Source: Arcobacter sp. F155
GTDB lineage: Bacteria; Campylobacterota; Campylobacteria; Campylobacterales; Arcobacteraceae
DNA length: 64,000 nucleotides
Assembly (NCBI RefSeq): GCF_004116455.1
Contig: NZ_PDJU01000002.1
Location: 62,001-126,000, forward strand
Reading direction: 5' to 3'
Below are positions 47,565-57,499 of this stretch, in pieces. A model generated the notes under the pieces. That model did no database searches. It had not been told where the DNA came from and was given only the letters and a program-made list of their open reading frames with translations. The translations under genes were made by a program, and so were the position numbers. Position 1 is the stretch's first letter. Every line of letters begins with the position of its first letter.

Positions 47565-48374
47565 TTAAGAACGTAAATTTTTAATAACTTGATAAGCCTG
47601 ATTTATCTCTTGGGTTTTAGCTGTTGCTTCTTCCATATATGACTCATCTTTATCTTGTGAACTAATAATATCAGGATGATACTCTCTTACAAGTTTTCTG
47701 TAAGCTTTTTTAATAGTATTCATATCATCACTCTCTTTTACTCCTAAGACTTCATAGGCTTTACTTGGAGTCATAGAGTCTTTATTATTTTGCATTTTTT
47801 GCTCTAAAGTACTAACTATAGAGTTATATACCTCATCTGAGATTTGTAACTCTTTTGCAATAACTCTTAAGATCTTATCTTCATCACTACTAATACCATT
47901 ATCTATAAAGGCAAGTTGAATTAAAAAGCTAATAAACTGTCTTCTTTTTAAGATGCTTTTTCCAAGAAGTTTGTTTAAAGAATTTGCTATTTGTTGTGTG
48001 TCATCTATTGTTTCTTTTTCTTTATTGAAAATCTCTTTCATGATACCTCTAGCTTTGTCTTTTTCATCAAAAACTTTTGAGATATCATCAAACATCATTC
48101 CAATAAGTTGAGCTTCTAATTCATCTACTCTTCCATCTGCTTTTGCTACCTTTGCAACTAGAACAATAAAGTGACCTAAATAGCTTTCTCTAAAAAGCTC
48201 TTTGGAAGCTACTAATTTATTTAATTTCTTTTTTGAATAAAGTTTATAAAGTTTAACGGCTACAATTAAACCAAAAATAACTGATAGAGTTAAAAATGTA
48301 TTTACGATAAAAGTGTAATACAATATCACAAGAAACAGTGCTATAAAAATCCATTTTTTTAATTTTATATTCAA
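47565..48374 (-). CDS. DjlA-like TerB/DnaJ membrane protein
   Basis: The 269-residue protein has one or two N-terminal membrane segments (about 8-45), a TerB-like helical domain (about 65-185, VAKVAKADGRVDELEAQ) and a C-terminal J domain (about 203-267) with the HPD motif in YREYHPDI-like sequence (actual: VREYHPDI). This matches DjlA, a membrane J-protein that recruits DnaK. It has its own likely start 5' of the RraA-like gene and is divergent from the esterase gene. Client unknown. Confidence 0.88.
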   Translation of the reverse strand: MNIKLKKWIFIALFLVILYYTFIVNTFLTLSVIFGLIVAVKLYKLYSKKKLNKLVASKELFRESYLGHFIVLVAKVAKADGRVDELEAQLIGMMFDDISKVFDEKDKARGIMKEIFNKEKETIDDTQQIANSLNKLLGKSILKRRQFISFLIQLAFIDNGISSDEDKILRVIAKELQISDEVYNSIVSTLEQKMQNNKDSMTPSKAYEVLGVKESDDMNTIKKAYRKLVREYHPDIISSQDKDESYMEEATAKTQEINQAYQVIKNLRS

Positions 48375-48462
48375 AGAGATACCTTTATTATAGTTAATTG
48401 AAAAGAAATTATATCTACTTAAACTTAATTGACTTGCCCATTATCTTTTGCTAGTATTCAGC

Positions 48463-49071
48463 ATGAAAAAGACAATTTTTATCCTATTTATAATCACGCT
48501 ACAAGTTTTATTTGCAAATACTAGTACTAAAACAATTTTGTTTTTAGGAGACTCATTAACAGAAGGATTAGGAGTATCAAAAAGTGAAGCCTATCCAAGT
48601 TTAGTACAAGAATTAGCAAAAACTAATCTAAATAAAAATATCAAAGCTATAAATGGTGGAGTAAGTGGTTCTACTACTAGTGATGCTCTATCTAGACTAA
48701 AATGGTATCTAAAAAGAAAGCCTGACATTGTTTTTATTGCCCTTGGAGCAAATGATGGACTTAGAGGATTAAACCTTACACAAAGTCAACAAAACCTAGA
48801 AGAGATAATCTCCCATGCAAAAAAAGCTAATGCAAAAGTATTATTAGCTGGTATGCTTATTCCACCAAACTATGGACCTACTTACTCAAAAGAGTTTGCA
48901 AATATGTATTTAAAACTAAAAGAGAAGTACATGCTTAAATTTATGCCATTTTTATTAAAAGATGTGGCAGGAGTTCAAGGACTAAATCAAGCAGATGGGA
49001 TACATCCAAATGCAAAGGGTCATGAAATCATGGCAAAAGAAGTATTCAAGTTTCTAAAGGAAGAACTATAA
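48463..49071 (+). CDS. TesA-like SGNH esterase/lipase
   Basis: TesA-type enzymes are periplasmic thioesterase/lysophospholipases. The 202-residue protein has a signal peptide (about 1-18), block I GDSLTEGLG with the nucleophile Ser (about 29-37), the GAND block (about 94-97) and the DGIHPNAKGH block with Asp and His (about 179-188). I use the ATG at 48463; a TTG 15 bp upstream is weaker. It shares its last base with the next ABC gene, as tesA neighbours ybbA and ybbP in E. coli, where transcription is divergent; here all three run in one direction. Confidence 0.88.
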   Translation: MKKTIFILFIITLQVLFANTSTKTILFLGDSLTEGLGVSKSEAYPSLVQELAKTNLNKNIKAINGGVSGSTTSDALSRLKWYLKRKPDIVFIALGANDGLRGLNLTQSQQNLEEIISHAKKANAKVLLAGMLIPPNYGPTYSKEFANMYLKLKEKYMLKFMPFLLKDVAGVQGLNQADGIHPNAKGHEIMAKEVFKFLKEEL

Positions 49072-49733
49072 TGTTACAAATTAAAGCACTAAAAAAATCA
49101 TATATTCAAGGAGCACAAGAAGTTAAGATATATGATAATTTAAACTTCCATGTAAAAAAGGCACAAAGAGTTGCTATCATGGGAAAATCTGGAAGTGGTA
49201 AATCAACCTTGCTTTCACTAATCTCTGGTATTATCAAACCAAATGATGGAGATATTTTACTTGATAATGTTTCGTATAAAGATATGAAAGAAGAAAATAT
49301 AAATGACTTTAGAGCAACAAATATAGGTTTTGTTTTTCAAAACTTTCATTTAGTTTCATACTTAAATGCCCTAGAAAATGTAATGCTTCCAGCAAAGGTT
49401 TGTGGTATAAAAAATGCAAAAGAAAAAGCTATTGAACTATTAGAAAGTGTAGGCTTAGGTCATAGAGTTGACCACTTACCATCACAGTTAAGTGGTGGAG
49501 AAAAACAACGTGTTGCTATAGCTAGAGCTTTAATCCATAATCCAAAGGTAATACTTGCAGATGAACCAAGCGGAAACTTAGACGAAGAGACAGGAATAGC
49601 TGTTATGGATAAACTTTTTGAACTAATCAAAAAAAACAACACTACTTTGATTTTGGTAACTCACTCTAAAGATGTAGCAGCCAGATGTAAAGAAACTTAT
49701 GAACTAATTGCAGGAAATCTAAAGAAATGTTAG
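49071..49733 (+). CDS. YbbA-like ABC transporter ATPase
   Basis: The 220-residue ATPase belongs to the LolD/MacB/YbbA class. It has Walker A GKSGSGKST (about 38-46), signature LSGGEKQRVAIARAL (about 140-154), and Walker B VILADEPSGNLD (about 161-172). It overlaps the esterase gene upstream and the large permease gene downstream by 7 bp. E. coli YbbAP works with TesA and is thought to extract hydrophobic molecules from the membrane; the conserved trio suggests the same here. Confidence 0.9.
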   Translation: MLQIKALKKSYIQGAQEVKIYDNLNFHVKKAQRVAIMGKSGSGKSTLLSLISGIIKPNDGDILLDNVSYKDMKEENINDFRATNIGFVFQNFHLVSYLNALENVMLPAKVCGIKNAKEKAIELLESVGLGHRVDHLPSQLSGGEKQRVAIARALIHNPKVILADEPSGNLDEETGIAVMDKLFELIKKNNTTLILVTHSKDVAARCKETYELIAGNLKKC

Positions 49734-52195
49734 TTGTTGAACTAGTTTCAAAGGCTTTAAAAAGGTCTAAATCTTTTAGTTTTATATTTATACTAAACTT
49801 TTGTTTAGCTATTGCATCGCTGTCTTATTTACAGTTTTTTAAAACAAGTATAGATACATCCCTTGATGAAAAAGCAAAAAGTTTACTTGGAGCTGATTTA
49901 GTTGTATCTTCAAGGTTTCCAATCAGAGACATACAAAAAGAGAAAGTAAAGGCCCTACTTCCACAAATAAAAGCTTATGATGAAGGTATATCAACAGTAA
50001 GTATGGTAGCTTCCTCTAAAAGAGCAAGACTAATGGAACTTGTTCAAATAAACGAAGGTTTTCCATATTATGGTGGTTTAACTTTTAATGATAACTCAAC
50101 TTATCCAAAAGGACAAACCTTACCAAAAGAGAATGAAGTTTGGGTATATCAAGAAGTTTTAGACCTACTTGAACTAAAAGCAAATGATACTCTAAAAATA
50201 GGAAGTAACGACTATACTATAGGAAAAGTTATTAAAGAAGATAGTTTAAAGAATATTAGCTTTAGTGGTTTTATGCCAAAAGTATATTTAAGTTCTGAAG
50301 GTTTAAAAAGAAGTGAACTTTTAAAATTTGGCTCAACTGCAAGATACAAACTGAACTACCTCTTTGAAGAAAACCTAAGTAATGATAAACTAGAAGTCCT
50401 AGAAGAACAAATAGAAGCACAACTAGATAGAACACTTAGGGTTTTATCACCAAATGATGGAAGAGATAGACTAATAGCAGTATTAAACTTCTTGACAAAC
50501 TTCTTGTCCCTTGTATCTTTAATCTCATTTTTCTTAGGTCTTGTTGGGCTTATATATCTTTACTCAGGATTTTTGCGAAAACATCAAGATGATATTTATG
50601 TATTAAATGATATTGGAGTTAGCAAGAGAAATCTTATTATGACTTATTTACTTCATCTTTTTGTACTTATAAGTATAGCTACAGTTTTAGTATTTACTTT
50701 TATAACTGCATCATCTCAGTTTATAGGGCCATTTATTCAAAAATATATTGACTTTAGTTTTGACTTTTCTTTAGACTATATGTTCTTTGTAAAATCTGCT
50801 ATTGTACTTTTTGTATTGAGTTTATCTATAGGACTTCCTCTAATCTTGCCATTAGTTCAAAGGCAAAAAAGAAAACTTTCAAGAGTTATCTTAAGTTTTC
50901 TTCCCTTTGTAGGCTTTTTACTTGTGCTTTCACACTTTGTTACCCCTTCTAAATATATAGGCTTTTTCTTTGCTCTTAGTGTACTTGTAATAATCGTCCT
51001 ACTTTTTACAATAGGTTCTTTTTTATTAAAAAGATTTGATTTTACTGGACACCTTGATAATCTAGCTTTATCACTAGCTTTAAAAAATATCATAAGACAA
51101 AAAAGAACTTCACTTACACTATTTACTGCAATACTTTTATGTACAGCATTTTTTAGTCTTATTCCTCAAGTAGGAAGTTCTTTATCGAATGTTTTAACAA
51201 AAAGTGTAGAAGAGAGACCTAGATTTTTTGTAGTAGATGCAAAAGAAGAACAACTAAAAGATATAAATAAGCAAGTAGAAAAACTAGGAGCAAAACTAGA
51301 AAATGTAGCTCCTATGATACGAGCAAGAGTTCTTAAAATAAATGGAAAAGAACAATCACAAAAAGGTGAAAATGCTAGAAACTCAGCTGTAAATCTATCA
51401 TATAGAAATGATTTAAAGCCAAGTGAACAGATTATAGAAGGAAGAGAGTTTAGTGGAGTATATGATTCAAGTGACTTTTCTAAGCCTATTGAGTTAAGTG
51501 TAGAAAAAAGATATGCAAAAAGAAGAGGTATCAACCTAGGAGATACTGTAGTTTTTGATGTTTTAGGACTTGAACTTGAAGCCAAAGTTGTAAATATAAG
51601 AACAGTAAAATGGACTGAATTTACTCCAAACTTCTTTTTACTACTTCAAGAAGGAGCTATAAATGATGCTCCAAAAACTATGTTAGCAACTATCTCTACA
51701 GGAGAGTATGATGCAACAAAAATGCTTTTAAATCTTACAGATAAGTTTCCTAGTCTTACTGTTATAGATGTTAAAAACCTTTTTGAATCCTTTGCAACTG
51801 TGGTAAAAGATGTTTCATCAATCACTGAAAAGATGAGCTTGTATTCTGTATTTATTGGTTTACTTATGAGTTTTATTATTATTCAATATCAAATGAACTT
51901 ACAAAAAAACAATATCCTTAGACTAAAAATGATTGGTATAAAAAATAAGACTATTAAAAACTCTTTTTTACTGGAGTTTGGTCTTATTTCACTTACGGCT
52001 AGCATTTTAGGAATAGTTTTAGGAAGTGTTGGTTCTTATTTTATAAGTGATTTACTTTTTGAGTCCTACTGGGATTTTAGAGCAGATATTTTGCTACTTT
52101 ACTTTTTATTAATACCAATACTAACTATTTTGGTTGTAAGCCTTTTTACATCAAAGATTATTCATCAAAAGGAGAATGTGCTTTTTGGTGAATAA
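49727..52195 (+). CDS. YbbP-like ABC transporter permease
   Basis: The 822-residue membrane protein has the doubled MacB-like arrangement: an N-terminal membrane segment (about 20-38), a periplasmic domain, three or four membrane segments (about 255-275, 305-330, 355-380, 390-425), then a second periplasmic domain (about 460-700) and three membrane segments (about 712-815). This is the YbbP/FtsX-like permease layout with two FtsX domains. It is the last gene of the esterase-ATPase-permease operon. Substrates are probably lipidic, by analogy only. Confidence 0.87.
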   Translation: MLVVELVSKALKRSKSFSFIFILNFCLAIASLSYLQFFKTSIDTSLDEKAKSLLGADLVVSSRFPIRDIQKEKVKALLPQIKAYDEGISTVSMVASSKRARLMELVQINEGFPYYGGLTFNDNSTYPKGQTLPKENEVWVYQEVLDLLELKANDTLKIGSNDYTIGKVIKEDSLKNISFSGFMPKVYLSSEGLKRSELLKFGSTARYKLNYLFEENLSNDKLEVLEEQIEAQLDRTLRVLSPNDGRDRLIAVLNFLTNFLSLVSLISFFLGLVGLIYLYSGFLRKHQDDIYVLNDIGVSKRNLIMTYLLHLFVLISIATVLVFTFITASSQFIGPFIQKYIDFSFDFSLDYMFFVKSAIVLFVLSLSIGLPLILPLVQRQKRKLSRVILSFLPFVGFLLVLSHFVTPSKYIGFFFALSVLVIIVLLFTIGSFLLKRFDFTGHLDNLALSLALKNIIRQKRTSLTLFTAILLCTAFFSLIPQVGSSLSNVLTKSVEERPRFFVVDAKEEQLKDINKQVEKLGAKLENVAPMIRARVLKINGKEQSQKGENARNSAVNLSYRNDLKPSEQIIEGREFSGVYDSSDFSKPIELSVEKRYAKRRGINLGDTVVFDVLGLELEAKVVNIRTVKWTEFTPNFFLLLQEGAINDAPKTMLATISTGEYDATKMLLNLTDKFPSLTVIDVKNLFESFATVVKDVSSITEKMSLYSVFIGLLMSFIIIQYQMNLQKNNILRLKMIGIKNKTIKNSFLLEFGLISLTASILGIVLGSVGSYFISDLLFESYWDFRADILLLYFLLIPILTILVVSLFTSKIIHQKENVLFGE

Positions 52196-52298
52196 GGTTT
52201 ACTTTTCACTTAATAAAAATTTTTAAATGCTAATTTTTCTATGTATTTCAAATAGTTATGTTAAAAATCTTATTAACTAGATTAATGGATTAATAAAA

Positions 52299-53987
52299 AT
52301 GAATAAAAATATAAATAACTTTGAAAAATTAGCAAATACTAGTAACTACTCTTTTGTAGAAAACCTTACTAGTGACCCTGATGAAAAATTTCACGGGGAA
52401 AATAAAAATCCTAGGGAAGTATTTTCTGGACACTATGTAAACGTTGAGCCAACTGCAATAAAAAACCCAATATATATTTCACATAGTAAAAACTTTTTTG
52501 AACAATTAGGTTTAGATGAAAATCTTCTAAAAGAAGAGAACTTTATAAAAATGTTTTCAGGAAATTTATCAAATATACCAAGTCCTATGAGAACTAAAGG
52601 TTGGGCTACAGGATATGCACTATCTATTTATGGAAATGAGTATTATGCACAATGCCCTTTTCAAACAGGAAATGGGTATGGTGATGGAAGAGCAATCTCT
52701 ATTTTTGAAGCAGTTTTAAATAACAAAAAATGGGAGTTTCAACTAAAAGGTGCTGGAAGAACACCATACTGTAGAGGTGCAGATGGGCGAGCAGTTTTAA
52801 GATCAAGTGTACGAGAGTTTTTAGCCCAAGAACATATGCACTCTTTAGGTGTTCCAACAACAAGGTCATTGACACTATTTACATCAAAAGAAGAACAAGT
52901 ACAAAGACCATGGTTTAGAGATGATTCTCATTCAAGAGACCCTGAAGTTATGATTGAAGAAGATGTTACTATTACTACAAGAGTTGCAACTTCTTTTATA
53001 AGAGTTGGGCAACTTGAACTTTTTGGAAGAAGAGCTAGAAAACATGAACACAAAAATGCTTTAAAAGAGCTAGAAGAGATAGTTTTACATCTAATTGATA
53101 GAGAATATAATGAAACTATAGATGCTAATTTAGATTTAGAAAAAAAGGTGCTTCTACTAGCTAAACAGTTCCAAGATAGACTTACTTCTTTAGTAGCTAA
53201 CTGGATACGAGTAGGATACTGCCAAGGTAACTTCAATAGTGACAACTGTGCAGCTGGTGGATTTACACTTGATTATGGGCCTTTTGGTTTTATAGATATG
53301 TTTGAACCAAACTATCAGCCGTGGACTGGTGGAGGTATGCATTTTTCTTTTTTCAATCAACCACAAGCAGCACAAAAGAATTTCAAATCATTTTGTTCTG
53401 CTTTAAAACCACTAATTATCTCAAACCTAGAATCAATAAATGAACTTGAAAAAATAGAAGTTAATTTTCCTAAAATTATGCAATCAAAAATTGAAAAAAT
53501 GTGGGTAAGTAAATTAGGTATTAAAAAGTTTGATTCTAAACTTTTTGATGAACTTATTAATCTAATGATTGAAACAAAAGTTGACTACACTATATTCTTT
53601 AGAGAGTTATCAAATATACCAAAAGATATAACAGAGCTTGAAAAAAGTTTTTATACTAAGATTGAAAATGAAGTTATAAAATCAAAATGGAATAGATGGC
53701 TAGAAAAATGGAACACTTTACTAAACATAAATTCAAGTGAAGAAAAAGAAGAGCTTTCAAAACAAATGAAGCTTATAAATCCAAAGTATACTCTAAGGGA
53801 GTGGATATTAGTTCCTACGTATAAAGAAGCTGAACAAGGAAATTACAATCTTGTAAATAAACTACAAGAGATAATGACAAACCCATATTCAGAACAAACA
53901 CTTGAGATAGAAACTAAATATTATGCTAAAAAAGACTCAGGCTTCTTTGGTATAGCTGGGGTTTCTCATGTTAGTTGTTCTTCATAA
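52299..53987 (+). CDS. selO: SelO protein adenylyltransferase (YdiU/UPF0061)
   Basis: SelO is a pseudokinase that transfers AMP from ATP to Ser, Thr or Tyr of protein targets and is linked to redox stress. The 562-residue protein shows the family core from [11 protein letters not shown] to [34 protein letters not shown] (quoted in part: GAGRTPYCR, about 153-161) and the [17 protein letters not shown] region (about 310-326). It ends HVSCSS; the Cys occupies the place of the selenocysteine in eukaryotic SelO. It stands alone with no clear ribosome site beyond GGAT. A strong hairpin follows. Confidence 0.93.
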   Translation: MNKNINNFEKLANTSNYSFVENLTSDPDEKFHGENKNPREVFSGHYVNVEPTAIKNPIYISHSKNFFEQLGLDENLLKEENFIKMFSGNLSNIPSPMRTKGWATGYALSIYGNEYYAQCPFQTGNGYGDGRAISIFEAVLNNKKWEFQLKGAGRTPYCRGADGRAVLRSSVREFLAQEHMHSLGVPTTRSLTLFTSKEEQVQRPWFRDDSHSRDPEVMIEEDVTITTRVATSFIRVGQLELFGRRARKHEHKNALKELEEIVLHLIDREYNETIDANLDLEKKVLLLAKQFQDRLTSLVANWIRVGYCQGNFNSDNCAAGGFTLDYGPFGFIDMFEPNYQPWTGGGMHFSFFNQPQAAQKNFKSFCSALKPLIISNLESINELEKIEVNFPKIMQSKIEKMWVSKLGIKKFDSKLFDELINLMIETKVDYTIFFRELSNIPKDITELEKSFYTKIENEVIKSKWNRWLEKWNTLLNINSSEEKEELSKQMKLINPKYTLREWILVPTYKEAEQGNYNLVNKLQEIMTNPYSEQTLEIETKYYAKKDSGFFGIAGVSHVSCSS

Positions 53988-54007
53988 AAACTAAAATAAG
54001 TAAAAAA

Positions 54008-54030
54008 GTGGCTCCAAAATTTGGAGCCAC
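54008..54030 (-). terminator. Terminator between selO and cooS
   Basis: GTGGCTCCAAA pairs with TTTGGAGCCAC-like sequence in a strong GC-rich stem. On the minus strand six T follow, so it mainly ends the CODH operon; it also lies 21 bp after selO. Confidence 0.8.
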
Positions 54031-54051
54031 AAATAAAAGATTAAAACTGCT

Positions 54052-55980
54052 TTAATCCCAATTAATATTTTTTCTTCTAGTATTTATATCGTTTACTATA
54101 GTTTTAGCTAATTCAAGTGGGTCTCTATTTACAACCATCTTTGCATCAATTACATTTACTGAATCTTCATAAAAATAGTTACTTAGATTCTGAGATCCAG
54201 ATATTGGAGGTTCAACACAATGGTATGAGTTAAATCCCATAAGTCTAAAACCTAAAGCTGCACCAATACCTTTTTCATTACTCCATTCTGGTGAAGAGAA
54301 TGCTAATGGCATCTGTTTAGTTTCAAGTTGAGATAAATCACTTAAGGCTCTAAATAATCCTGAAGCTCGAGCATTATCTAAACATTCTCCAAAATGTAGT
54401 ACTGGTGGAATATCAATCTCTTCAACAATCTTTGCTAAACTCTCACCACACTTCTCTTTTGCATCTTGAAGACAATAACCTAATTTAAGAAGAGGAAATG
54501 AAGCACAACCATTTGTTAAAATTAATATATTGTTTTTTAAAAGATGGTCTGTAACATCACAAATTGTTTTTTCATACATAACCTTTGGATTATTACATCC
54601 AACTAAATTAACAATTCCTTTTATTTCACCACTTTTTAGTTTTTCAAGTAGTTTATCTCCGCCACCAAATTTTTGGAATAATGACTCTACACTAAATCCT
54701 AATTGTGCTTTTGCAGATGTTTGAGGAATAAATAGATTGCCTTCAACTCTCTCTTTTCTATTGTCTATTGCAACATCAAGTATCTGACCTGCTAATTTTG
54801 GTATTTCATCTAAGTTGCTATGATAATGGTCCAGTCCTATATGAATAGCACCAGGAAGTCTTGCTGAGTCATTTGTAGTGATAACTTTTGTATGGAAACA
54901 CTCTGCAACATCCATAATTGATGGATAGATGTCTTGAACATCTACAACCCAAGCATCTAATGCTCCTGTACCCATAACAAGTTCAGCTCCAATAGAGTTT
55001 GATAAAGGAGAAACATCACCTTGTCTGTAGTTTGCTGATAAGCCACTACAACAAATACCATATATCTTTATTCCCTTTGCACCATTTGCTTTTGCTTTTT
55101 TAATGTACTCTTCATCTCTTGATAAAGCAACAACTGAATGAACTAATGTAGGTGAATGTCCATGAACAGCAATATTTACATAATCAAGCTCTAAAGCATT
55201 GAAATTTGTATCAACTTCACTAACTTTTGGCATACCATAAAGTATATCCATAGCAATTGAGCCACCCATAACACTACCAAATGAGAATGCTAATCCACAT
55301 CTAAGCATTTGTTGCATAAGGTTTTCCCAATCACCATCTGTACCAATACCTGTTCTATGAAGTGCTTCAAAAACTTCTTGATATGTACTTATTGGTATGA
55401 TTTCTAAATCTTCCCATAGTTTTATTCTATACTTTGGAGCAAAGGCTTTAATAGTTTTGAATTCATCTGTATATGGTCTAGATAAATCATCTAATAAAAT
55501 ATTACAAACCTCATCAGCTAAGGTACATAAGTCTTTATTTTCATCATAGATTTCAAAAGCTTTTGAAACTCCAATTAGTTTCTCTTTACCTAGAATTTTA
55601 CTTTCATCTTTATCTTGGGCAACTCTTTTAAGATTTAGAATTATCTCTCTAGAACGAGCACCATGAGATGATACACCACCTGCCATCCATCTTAAAATAT
55701 TTCTTGAGGCAATAACATCTTCATCTGCCCCACATATTCCCCTTGGAGATTTTGGTGTGATTTTACATGGTCCCATATGACAGGCTTTACAACAAACACC
55801 AGTTAGACCATAAGCACAATTTGGAGTTTGTGCATCAAATCTATCAAAACAGGTTTCTATATTTTTCTCTTCAAAAAATTTAAGCATCGTAACAACACCT
55901 TTGTCAGGTGTATGTTGCATCACATCTTGTTTTGAAGGAAAAGATTTTGTTAGTTTTCTCACTTCTTTTGGATTAATCAT
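54052..55980 (-). CDS. cooS: CooS-type carbon monoxide dehydrogenase variant, active-site Cys replaced by Asp
   Basis: Ni-CODH normally interconverts CO and CO2. The 642-residue protein keeps the B and D cluster cysteines (C55, C63, C64, C67, C72, C83), the H-G-H-S-P active-site histidine (about 273-275), C311, C462, C492 and C533, which match His261, Cys295, Cys446, Cys476 and Cys526 of Carboxydothermus CODH-II. The position of Cys333 is Asp350 (DVQD; codon GAC at 54933-54931). Relay residues His96 and His99 are Arg109 and Glu112, while Lys563 remains (K570). Alignment is from memory. The protein is the last gene of a five-gene operon and overlaps cooC by 8 bp. CO activity is doubtful. Confidence 0.9.
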   Translation of the reverse strand: MINPKEVRKLTKSFPSKQDVMQHTPDKGVVTMLKFFEEKNIETCFDRFDAQTPNCAYGLTGVCCKACHMGPCKITPKSPRGICGADEDVIASRNILRWMAGGVSSHGARSREIILNLKRVAQDKDESKILGKEKLIGVSKAFEIYDENKDLCTLADEVCNILLDDLSRPYTDEFKTIKAFAPKYRIKLWEDLEIIPISTYQEVFEALHRTGIGTDGDWENLMQQMLRCGLAFSFGSVMGGSIAMDILYGMPKVSEVDTNFNALELDYVNIAVHGHSPTLVHSVVALSRDEEYIKKAKANGAKGIKIYGICCSGLSANYRQGDVSPLSNSIGAELVMGTGALDAWVVDVQDIYPSIMDVAECFHTKVITTNDSARLPGAIHIGLDHYHSNLDEIPKLAGQILDVAIDNRKERVEGNLFIPQTSAKAQLGFSVESLFQKFGGGDKLLEKLKSGEIKGIVNLVGCNNPKVMYEKTICDVTDHLLKNNILILTNGCASFPLLKLGYCLQDAKEKCGESLAKIVEEIDIPPVLHFGECLDNARASGLFRALSDLSQLETKQMPLAFSSPEWSNEKGIGAALGFRLMGFNSYHCVEPPISGSQNLSNYFYEDSVNVIDAKMVVNRDPLELAKTIVNDINTRRKNINWD

Positions 55981-56728
55981 TTTTAACCTTTAAATTATTC
56001 AAAAATGTTTCAAACTCATATTCAATTATATGGTTTAGTGCTAGCTTTTCTCCCAAGATATCTTTTTGTCTTATATTATCTTGTTGTGGTATTTTGATAG
56101 AAAACTCTTCATCAAAAATCTCTTCAAAGATTTTCAATTCATCATCTTTGTATCCACTAATTGCATTTTTTATATTTTTGATTCCTAAATCACTAGCAAG
56201 TTTTTTTGCATCTTTTGCTGTTTGTACACTTCTTCTTCCCATTTGATAAACAAGTACAAGTAAATCAGAAGTTGCAAAAACACCCCTACTTAAGTGTTCT
56301 AAGCCAGCTTCTCCATCAATAATAATAAAATCAAAATCATTTTTATCAACAGAACGAATCAAACTAGATAAGGCAGTGTTTTCTACACAATAACAACCTT
56401 CACCACCATTTTTACTCCACCCTAAAGTTAGAACTTTGCTATTATCTCCCCAGCTATCACCATAAGTTGCAACTACATCTTCTACAGTTGTATTTAATTC
56501 ATAAAAACCTTGTAAACCATTTTTATGATTATTTACAATAGATTTTAAAAGCTCTTTTTGAGTTGAAAGTGGTTTGGTATAGTTTGCACCAAGGGCAACA
56601 GAAAGGTTTGCATCTGGGTCTGCATCAATAGATAAAACTCTAAAGCCTTTTTTATCTAGGTATAAACTTAATAGTGAACAAATAGTTGTTTTACCAACAC
56701 CACCTTTTCCTGCAAATGATATTGTCAT
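55973..56728 (-). CDS. cooC: CooC-type nickel-insertion ATPase
   Basis: CooC is a MinD-like dimeric ATPase that supplies nickel to the CODH active site. The 251-residue protein begins with the deviant Walker A GKGGVGKTT (about 7-15), has the CxC nickel motif in GEGCYCVENT (about 109-118), and DFIIIDGEAGLEH for Walker B (about 134-146). All features of a working CooC are present, although its partner enzyme lacks a cluster cysteine. It starts 3 bp after the ABC ATPase gene and overlaps cooS. Confidence 0.92.
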   Translation of the reverse strand: MTISFAGKGGVGKTTICSLLSLYLDKKGFRVLSIDADPDANLSVALGANYTKPLSTQKELLKSIVNNHKNGLQGFYELNTTVEDVVATYGDSWGDNSKVLTLGWSKNGGEGCYCVENTALSSLIRSVDKNDFDFIIIDGEAGLEHLSRGVFATSDLLVLVYQMGRRSVQTAKDAKKLASDLGIKNIKNAISGYKDDELKIFEEIFDEEFSIKIPQQDNIRQKDILGEKLALNHIIEYEFETFLNNLKVKND

Positions 56729-56731
56729 AAT

Positions 56732-57499
56732 CTAACCTTTCAAACTATCGTCATTAGCTTTTTTAAAAGACTCAAACACTTGGTGTCTAACCTCTTCAAA
56801 CTCTATAGAAGTTCTATCTCGTGGATGACTTAATTGGATATTTATAACATCTTCAATTCTTCCAGGACTTGGCTCCATTACTACAACTTTATCTGCTAAA
56901 TATACTGCTTCATCAATATCATGGGTTACAAAAACAACTGTGGGATTATCCTCTTTACATATTTTTAATAACTCATTTTGAATTTTGTATCTAGTAAAGG
57001 CATCTAATGCACCAAATGGCTCATCCATAAATAATACAGAGGGTTTAACAGCAAGTGCTCTTGCAATAGATACTCTTTGTTTCATACCTCCTGATAATTC
57101 AGAGACTGCACGATTTTCATTTCCTGTTAAGCCAACAAGATTTATATAATGTGTTGCTAAGGCTTTAGCTTTGTTTTTCTCTACCTTGATACACTCTAGT
57201 CCAAATAAAACATTTTCTAAAACACTTTTCCAAGGTAATAATCCATACTCTTGAAATATAGTTACTCTTTTTGAGTTTGGTTTACTTACTTTCTCTTCAT
57301 CAATAAATATTTCACCTTCACTTGGAGCCAAGAATCCTGCAAGCATATTAAGCAAAGTTGTTTTACCACAACCACTAGGTCCAATTAAACAAACAAACTC
57401 TCCTGAAGTTATGTTCAGTGAAGATTTTGTAAGAGCTGTTATTTCTTTGTTTTTTGATACAAATTTTTTTACAACATCTTTTATTATGATATTAGACAT
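56732..57499 (-). CDS. NitT/TauT-type ABC transporter ATPase
   Basis: The 255-residue ATPase is of the nitrate/sulfonate/taurine class (SsuB/TauB). It has Walker A GPSGCGKTTLL (about 38-48), the signature LSGGMKQRVSIARAL (about 136-150), Walker B VLFMDEPFGALD (about 156-167) and the class-typical THDIDEAVYLADKVVVM (about 193-209). It overlaps the permease gene by 8 bp and lies 3 bp before cooC. The class transports nitrate, sulfonates, cyanate, pyrimidine precursors and others, so class alone does not fix the substrate. Confidence 0.92.
   Translation of the reverse strand: MSNIIIKDVVKKFVSKNKEITALTKSSLNITSGEFVCLIGPSGCGKTTLLNMLAGFLAPSEGEIFIDEEKVSKPNSKRVTIFQEYGLLPWKSVLENVLFGLECIKVEKNKAKALATHYINLVGLTGNENRAVSELSGGMKQRVSIARALAVKPSVLFMDEPFGALDAFTRYKIQNELLKICKEDNPTVVFVTHDIDEAVYLADKVVVMEPSPGRIEDVINIQLSHPRDRTSIEFEEVRHQVFESFKKANDDSLKG

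Noticed and set aside
48463-52195. The TesA-YbbA-YbbP-type genes as a novel export system
   Set aside because: The trio is also adjacent in E. coli; only the shared orientation differs.
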